This document shows positions 5,881-8,459 of a DNA stretch of 8,459 nt, in pieces. The notes under the pieces were generated by a model. It was given only the letters and a program-made list of their open reading frames with translations, did no database searches and was not told the DNA's origin. The stretch comes from an uncultured bacterium (lineage in GTDB: Bacteria; Planctomycetota; UBA8742; UBA2392), in NCBI GenBank assembly GCA_938014885.1, contig CALLQI010000009.1:1-8459 (forward strand), given 5' to 3'. Numbering within the stretch: position 1 is the first letter of the stretch; every line of letters begins with the position of its first letter. Made by a program: the position numbers and the translations under genes.

Positions 5881-6006
5881 GCCTAACGTTTGAGCTGAGG
5901 GGCTGACGCCGGGAAGGCGCTTGGCCCGCTAGACGGATGATGACCCAGACCGGCTGGCGGGCCAAGCGGCTTGCCGGGGGCAGTCCACTCGAGCGAAGGG
6001 TTAGGC
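5881..6006 (-). repeat. attC site 9, 3' end of cassette 9
   Basis: It runs from GCCTAAC (5881-5887) to GTTAGGC (6000-6006), 126 bp. It is the most divergent member of the majority family. The right arm reads GGGCCAAGCGGCTTGCCGG, so the usual G.T becomes G-C, while a second G.G mismatch is added beside the general one. Confidence 0.93.
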
Positions 6007-6007
6007 C

Positions 6008-6436
6008 TCATTGCTTCTCCAGTAGCGCGTATTGCCCTTCGGGCCCTTCAGACCGCAGCACCTCTAACCAGCCAGTGTGCGAGTAGAACGCCAGAGCACG
6101 CTCGTTGGCGATGAGACATTTCAGCCGCCACGGTGGCTTGACCCAATGTTGGAGCCCCGCAATCAGTGCGCTTCCGACTCGGTTGCGTTCCCAACCCGGA
6201 GCGGCGAACAAGTGGTGAAGGAATCTGTCGGGTGCGTACATTGAAGCGAAGCCAACGATTGACCCTGACGAGGTAGTGCAGACGAGAATCAGTTCGTCCT
6301 GCGTCACGGAAGCGAGATCGGTAGCGCTTCGCGCTGACTCCGGGAGCCAGTCCGCCTGGCTGATGGCTGATGCGAACAGCGCTTGGATGGCGTCGTTGTC
6401 TTCTGCCGCAGCGAGACGGACGACGTATTCGTTCAT
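6008..6436 (-). CDS. GNAT N-acetyltransferase (cassette 9)
   Basis: A 142-residue GNAT-family acetyltransferase using acetyl-CoA; acceptor unknown. The fold is seen in VVRLAAAEDNDAIQALFASA (5-24), the strand pair ELILVCTTSSGSIVGFASMY (48-67), FLHHLFAAPGWERNRVGSAL (72-91) for strand 4 and motif A, and NERALAFYSHTGW (111-123) for motif B. Motif A is degenerate: the Q-x-x-G-x-G pattern reads E-R-N-R-V-G88, so the first Gly is Arg; the second Gly is kept. Activity is likely but less certain than for the cassette 2 enzyme, with which it shares little sequence. The ATG at 6436 is only 3 nt from the attC core, so its ribosome binding region is the attC itself, with AGG of the core 4 nt upstream. The TGA stop is 1 bp from the next core, making this about as compact as a cassette can be. 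Confidence 0.88.
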   Translation of the reverse strand: MNEYVVRLAAAEDNDAIQALFASAISQADWLPESARSATDLASVTQDELILVCTTSSGSIVGFASMYAPDRFLHHLFAAPGWERNRVGSALIAGLQHWVKPPWRLKCLIANERALAFYSHTGWLEVLRSEGPEGQYALLEKQ

Positions 6437-6439
6437 GAG

Positions 6440-6566
6440 GCCTAACGTTTGAGCTGAGTGGGCCGACGCCGGACTGGCGCTTGGGCCGCGAGGCGAATGC
6501 TAAGCCTGAGCGCCTCGCGGCCCAAGTGCCAGTCCGGTGGAGGTCCGCTCGAGCGAAGGGTTAGGG
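6440..6566 (-). repeat. attC site 10, 3' end of cassette 10
   Basis: It runs from GCCTAAC (6440-6446) to GTTAGGG (6560-6566), 127 bp. The arms GGCGCTTGGGCCGCGAGGCG and CGCCTCGCGGCCCAAGTGCC pair over 20 bp with one G.T on the plus strand. The loop AATGCTAAGCCTGAG is almost that of site 2. It provides the TAA stop of the cassette 10 gene. Confidence 0.95.
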
Positions 6567-6968
6567 CGCACGGCGGTACTCGATGACGTAGTTGTCACCG
6601 TCGAAGGCCACAACTCGACCAACAATTTCTGGGCGAATGTGGAAGGTCTTCTTGACCTTGCTAGCGTCGTGCCCGCTGTCAACAAGTTCGGTCTCAGCGG
6701 TCGTTGCCACAACCATGCGGACAGGGAGATCGTCGGTGATGGCTTGACGGAGATGCGTGCGTAAAAGGTTGGCGCCCATTTCGTTCCCGCCCCAACGCGA
6801 TAGCGAATCGGCGTAGACGAGTACACCCTTGCCGCCCGGCTTGCAGATGTGCGCCCAACAACTAAGCACTAGGGCACCGTCCTCCGCAATTGCGGACACG
6901 GCCCACATCGGATTCACCGGCTTTGCACCAAACTTGGCGAAGGCTTCGACGAAACCAAGGTCAGCCAT
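6561..6968 (-). CDS. Conserved-looking hypothetical protein (cassette 10)
   Basis: A 135-residue soluble protein I cannot assign to a named family. It looks like a real folded domain: alternating hydrophobic strands MWAVSAIAEDGALVLSCWAH (21-40, with the W-x-A-x-S-A start), GVLVYADSLSRWGGNEMGAN (48-67), a helix LLRTHLRQAI (68-77), a strand PVRMVVATTAETELVDSG (82-99), a basic SKVKKTFHIRPEIVGRVVAF (103-122) and a closing DGDNYVIEYRR (123-133). The mix of a W/H-containing core with a Lys/Arg-rich C-terminal half would suit nucleic-acid binding, but that is a guess. The ATG at 6968 has AAGGAG 5 nt upstream (6974-6979), so the start is well supported and the gene should be translated efficiently. 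The TAA stop lies in the attC core. No signal peptide or membrane segment. Confidence 0.8.
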   Translation of the reverse strand: MADLGFVEAFAKFGAKPVNPMWAVSAIAEDGALVLSCWAHICKPGGKGVLVYADSLSRWGGNEMGANLLRTHLRQAITDDLPVRMVVATTAETELVDSGHDASKVKKTFHIRPEIVGRVVAFDGDNYVIEYRRAP

Positions 6969-6986
6969 AGCGGCTCCTTCTGTGCG

Positions 6987-7112
6987 CCCTAACGTTTGAG
7001 CTGAGGCGCGAGCGCCGGGATGGCGCTTGGCCCGCGAGGCGGATGATAAGAAGCAGCGCCTCGCGGGCCAAGTGCCATGCCGGAGCGAGTCGGCTCCAGC
7101 GAAGGGTTAGGC
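6987..7112 (-). repeat. attC site 11, 3' end of cassette 11
   Basis: It runs from CCCTAAC (6987-6993) to GTTAGGC (7106-7112), 126 bp, subtype with GGCTCCAGCG at the right. The arms GGCGCTTGGCCCGCGAGGCG and CGCCTCGCGGGCCAAGTGCC pair over 20 bp with one G.T. The loop is GATGATAAGAAGCAG. Confidence 0.95.
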
Positions 7113-7538
7113 GTCGCCTCCTGTGAAATTGATGCGGCCGATCCAGTTGCGCCTGCGCCGTGCCAGACGGGACTGTTCGTCTTCAGCGTCGAAGGTGACT
7201 GAAGCTCTCTTGAGGAGGGAACTGTCGACACCTTCAAAGGTGTTGACGTTGACAACGGCATAGGTTGTTCCTTCGATTTTGCTGGTGACAACTGGAACTG
7301 CTCCGCACCGGGCGCAGACATGAAAGTCGGCTGTCTTGGTGCCAAAGGTGTAGCGAGAACGGAGGGCGGGTTCCTTGATCGATATGGTGAGCTCGCCTGT
7401 TGGACAGGCAGTCCACACGCCACCGTGTTTCGTGCAGAAGGTGCACGTGCAAGCGCGCGCCGGGATCTCGATTGGCTCGGGGAGCCAATTGAGCTGGAAG
7501 CGGATGTTCCCGCAGTGGCAACGACCGGAGATGAGCAT
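7107..7538 (-). CDS. GFA/CENP-V-type zinc protein (cassette 11)
   Basis: A 143-residue protein of the GFA family, named after the glutathione-dependent formaldehyde-activating enzyme and sharing its fold with CENP-V. These proteins bind two zinc ions; many are annotated as aldehyde-handling enzymes without direct proof. All metal ligands are visible: C7-H-C9-G (first pair), C30-T-C32-TF-C35 (structural site) and C75-AR-C78-G (closing pair). The strand RCHCGNIRFQL (6-16) and YTFGTKTADFHVCARCGAVPVV (63-84) are typical, as is the stretch YAVVNVNTF (92-100). The length fits a single complete domain. The ATG at 7538 has GAGGAG 8 nt upstream (7547-7552). The TAA stop falls in the attC core. Possible roles are formaldehyde or other electrophile detoxification, but no formaldehyde pathway gene adjoins it, and cassette neighbours carry no functional meaning. 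Confidence 0.92.
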   Translation of the reverse strand: MLISGRCHCGNIRFQLNWLPEPIEIPARACTCTFCTKHGGVWTACPTGELTISIKEPALRSRYTFGTKTADFHVCARCGAVPVVTSKIEGTTYAVVNVNTFEGVDSSLLKRASVTFDAEDEQSRLARRRRNWIGRINFTGGDA

Positions 7539-7566
7539 GGTGGACGCTCCTCTGGCGGCAAGCGAC

Positions 7567-7695
7567 GCCTAACGTTCGAGCTAAGCGGGCGACAACGGCA
7601 GGACGCCAGGCCCGGGCCGATGAAAATGTACCGCGTACCACCGGCCCGGGCCTGGTGGCCTGCCGTTGGCGGTCCGCTTGAGCGAGGGGTTAGGC
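7567..7695 (-). repeat. attC site 12 (minority family), 3' end of cassette 12
   Basis: It runs from GCCTAAC (7567-7573) to GTTAGGC (7689-7695), 129 bp, the same length and family as site 1. The arms CCAGGCCCGGGCC and GGCCCGGGCCTGG pair perfectly over 13 bp. Compared with site 1 both arms have changed in step. The loop again holds AAAATGTACCGCGTACC. Confidence 0.95.
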
Positions 7696-7719
7696 GTCAC
7701 CGAGGTGCGGCATTGCTTG

Positions 7720-8055
7720 CTATGACTTCTGGTAGACCAAGACGCTGGACTCATCCAACGCGGTGGCAATCGTTGGTGTCTGGCCTGCGATGTACTGTTC
7801 AAGGTCGACTTCGAATGGGAATAGTGCCGACAACTCCGATTCCCAGGTCTGTGTTTCGAACATCCATGTTGCAAGCCCCCCGCTGTCGTCGACCCCTGCA
7901 GCCGCCGTGAGGTCGAGCTCGACTGCGATGTCGATGTCGCTGCCGACTTTCTCTTGGCCGCGAGCGCGGCTTCCAAAAATCCATGCACGCGCGACAAGCG
8001 GCTTAGATTCGCACCATGTTGCGAGGCGATGCTGAAGGTCGGAAAGTTTAATCAA
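7720..8055 (-). CDS. MNT-type nucleotidyltransferase domain protein (cassette 12, second gene)
   Basis: A 111-residue minimal nucleotidyltransferase (Pol-beta superfamily, MNT type), which would transfer a nucleotide onto a protein or small molecule. The catalytic signature is complete: G28-S-R30-ARG then S39-D40-I-D42-IAVEL, with the third acidic residue probably D84 in PFEVDLEQY. MNT proteins often pair with a HEPN toxin, modifying and silencing it, but no HEPN protein is encoded here. The start is uncertain. I chose TTG at 8055, whose TTGA overlaps the TGA stop of the upstream gene and has GAG 7 nt upstream, suggesting translational coupling. TTG at 8070 would add five residues without a ribosome binding site. 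The partner in the same cassette is a zinc-ribbon protein. The TAG stop is 24 bp before the attC. Confidence 0.85.
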   Translation of the reverse strand: MIKLSDLQHRLATWCESKPLVARAWIFGSRARGQEKVGSDIDIAVELDLTAAAGVDDSGGLATWMFETQTWESELSALFPFEVDLEQYIAGQTPTIATALDESSVLVYQKS

Positions 8056-8339
8056 CCTTGATCTCGCCAATCTGGGTAGAAGGGAATATCGCCCCAGCTG
8101 CCGCCAACCTGCGTTGAGGCCTGCTGCAATGGCGGATCAATCACCTTGATGTCTCTGGCTCCACAGGATGAGCACTTCAAGCGACGAACATCCTCTTCGT
8201 ACAAAACATTGTGGACGCGCTTCGGAAAGTGCTTCTCTCGAGTAGTCGCCAACCATTCGGCTGTCACCTCAAAGTCGCGTTGGCAGCCCTTACAAACAAG
8301 CTTTGCACCGGCACGGATGATCGTCGGATAGAGGGACAT
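8052..8339 (-). CDS. Zinc-ribbon protein (cassette 12, first gene)
   Basis: A 95-residue protein with a split zinc ribbon: C16-KG-C19 and C56-SS-C59-G, separated by 36 residues (RDFEVTAEWLATTREKHF and on) that would form the inserted strands or helices. Such ribbons usually bind nucleic acid or mediate protein contact. I do not recognise a named family. The C-terminal tail PLQQASTQVGGSWGDIPFYPDW (70-91) is Pro/Trp-rich and probably flexible. The ATG at 8339 lacks a clear ribosome binding site; its leader instead contains an 11-bp tandem repeat. The gene overlaps the nucleotidyltransferase start at its TGA stop, so both would be made from one message. That shared cassette is the only evidence for a joint function. 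It could be the target or partner of the nucleotidyltransferase, but this is inference. Confidence 0.78.
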   Translation of the reverse strand: MSLYPTIIRAGAKLVCKGCQRDFEVTAEWLATTREKHFPKRVHNVLYEEDVRRLKCSSCGARDIKVIDPPLQQASTQVGGSWGDIPFYPDWRDQG

Positions 8340-8345
8340 GGTGTG

Positions 8346-8376
8346 GTGCGAGTGTTGTGCGAGTGTTGTGCGAGTG
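8346..8376. repeat. 11-bp tandem repeat, 2.8 copies, in the cassette 12 leader
   Basis: GTGCGAGTGTT occurs at 8346-8356 and 8357-8367, then GTGCGAGTG at 8368-8376, with no mismatches. On the coding strand it lies 6-36 nt before the zinc-ribbon ATG, where a ribosome binding site would be. Copy-number change would alter the spacing and structure of the leader. Confidence 0.9.
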
Positions 8377-8407
8377 AGCGGTGGATTGCCTAGGTGGGGC
8401 TTGTGAC

Positions 8408-8459
8408 GCCTAACGTTTGAGCTGAGCCGACCGTGGAGGCATGGCGCACCGGCCGACAG
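8408..8459 (-). repeat. attC site 13, partial (cut by window edge)
   Basis: GCCTAAC (8408-8414) followed by GTTTGAGCTGAG is identical to the start of the majority-family sites. The arm sequence then diverges. Only the R'/L' side is inside the window. It belongs to a further cassette to the right. Confidence 0.88.

Larger units (their letters stand above)
1..8459 (-). mobile_element. Integron gene-cassette array (12 complete cassettes)
   Basis: Thirteen related attC sites recur about every 550-920 bp, and each interval holds one gene (two in cassette 12), always on the minus strand. Start-to-start intervals from left to right are 649, 601, 618, 594, 863, 819, 774, 917, 559, 547, 580 and 841 bp. 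Each attC begins GCCTAAC or CCCTAAC and ends GTTAGGC or GTTAGGG on the plus strand, matching the RYYYAAC/GTTRRRY core pair (one base off consensus in the CCC/GGG variants). An integron integrase inserts or excises such cassettes by folding one attC strand. No integrase or attI is in the window. By polarity they lie to the right, so these cassettes are at least the second to thirteenth from the integration point and may be weakly expressed. I saw no convincing promoter in the leaders. Confidence 0.95.

Noticed and set aside
7320..7910. A 196-codon plus-strand frame across attC site 12
   Set aside because: It is antisense to the GFA protein, whose zinc ligands are intact, and runs through an attC.
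7720..8339. Classical HEPN/MNT toxin-antitoxin pair
   Set aside because: The nucleotidyltransferase is present, but the partner is a Cys4 zinc-ribbon protein with no R-x4-6-H motif or helical HEPN character.
46..8459. CRISPR array or REP-type repeats
   Set aside because: The units are 126-129 bp imperfect palindromes spaced 550-920 bp apart with genes between, and they have core sites matching attC.

Overview
The window is a stretch of integron gene-cassette array. Twelve complete cassettes lie head to tail, and all their genes are on the minus strand. Each gene is followed on its 3' side by an attC recombination site of about 126-129 bp. Twelve attC sites are complete (46-174, 695-822, 1296-1421, 1914-2041, 2508-2633, 3371-3499, 4190-4318, 4964-5089, 5881-6006, 6440-6566, 6987-7112, 7567-7695) and a thirteenth is cut by the right edge (8408-8459). 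No integrase, attI site or Pc promoter is visible. By polarity these should lie to the right of the window, and the array continues to the left, where a further cassette begins at base 45.

The DNA is GC-rich. The large number of similar attC sites is typical of a sedentary chromosomal integron rather than a small mobile one. The attC style (GCCTAACGTTTGAGCTGAG start, about 128 bp, long GC-rich hairpin) and a phasin-like cassette suggest an environmental betaproteobacterium, perhaps Burkholderiales. This host assignment rests on memory of similar sites and is only moderately secure.

Transcription order is from high to low coordinates. Cassette 12: a zinc-ribbon protein plus an MNT-type nucleotidyltransferase, overlapping, in a two-gene cassette. 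11: GFA/CENP-V-type zinc protein. 10: hypothetical. 9: GNAT acetyltransferase. 8: alpha/beta hydrolase. 7: Cys-rich lipoprotein. 6: protein with a PD-(D/E)XK-like nuclease signature. 5: ASCH-domain protein with an N-terminal extension. 4: phasin-like protein. 3: YhfF-type ASCH protein. 2: RimI-like GNAT acetyltransferase. 1: SnoaL/NTF2-like protein.

The genes do not form a pathway; they are independent adaptive modules, as usual for cassette arrays. What unites them is packaging. Five stop codons are supplied by the TAA inside the attC core (GCCTAAC), and two start codons lie 3-5 nt from the preceding core. Two attC families are present. In the larger family, G.T wobbles on the plus strand would be C.A mismatches on the minus strand, as expected if the plus strand is the one that folds for recombination. 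The most novel parts are the bicistronic cassette 12, the possible nuclease of cassette 6, the unassigned protein of cassette 10 and the dual-start ASCH gene.
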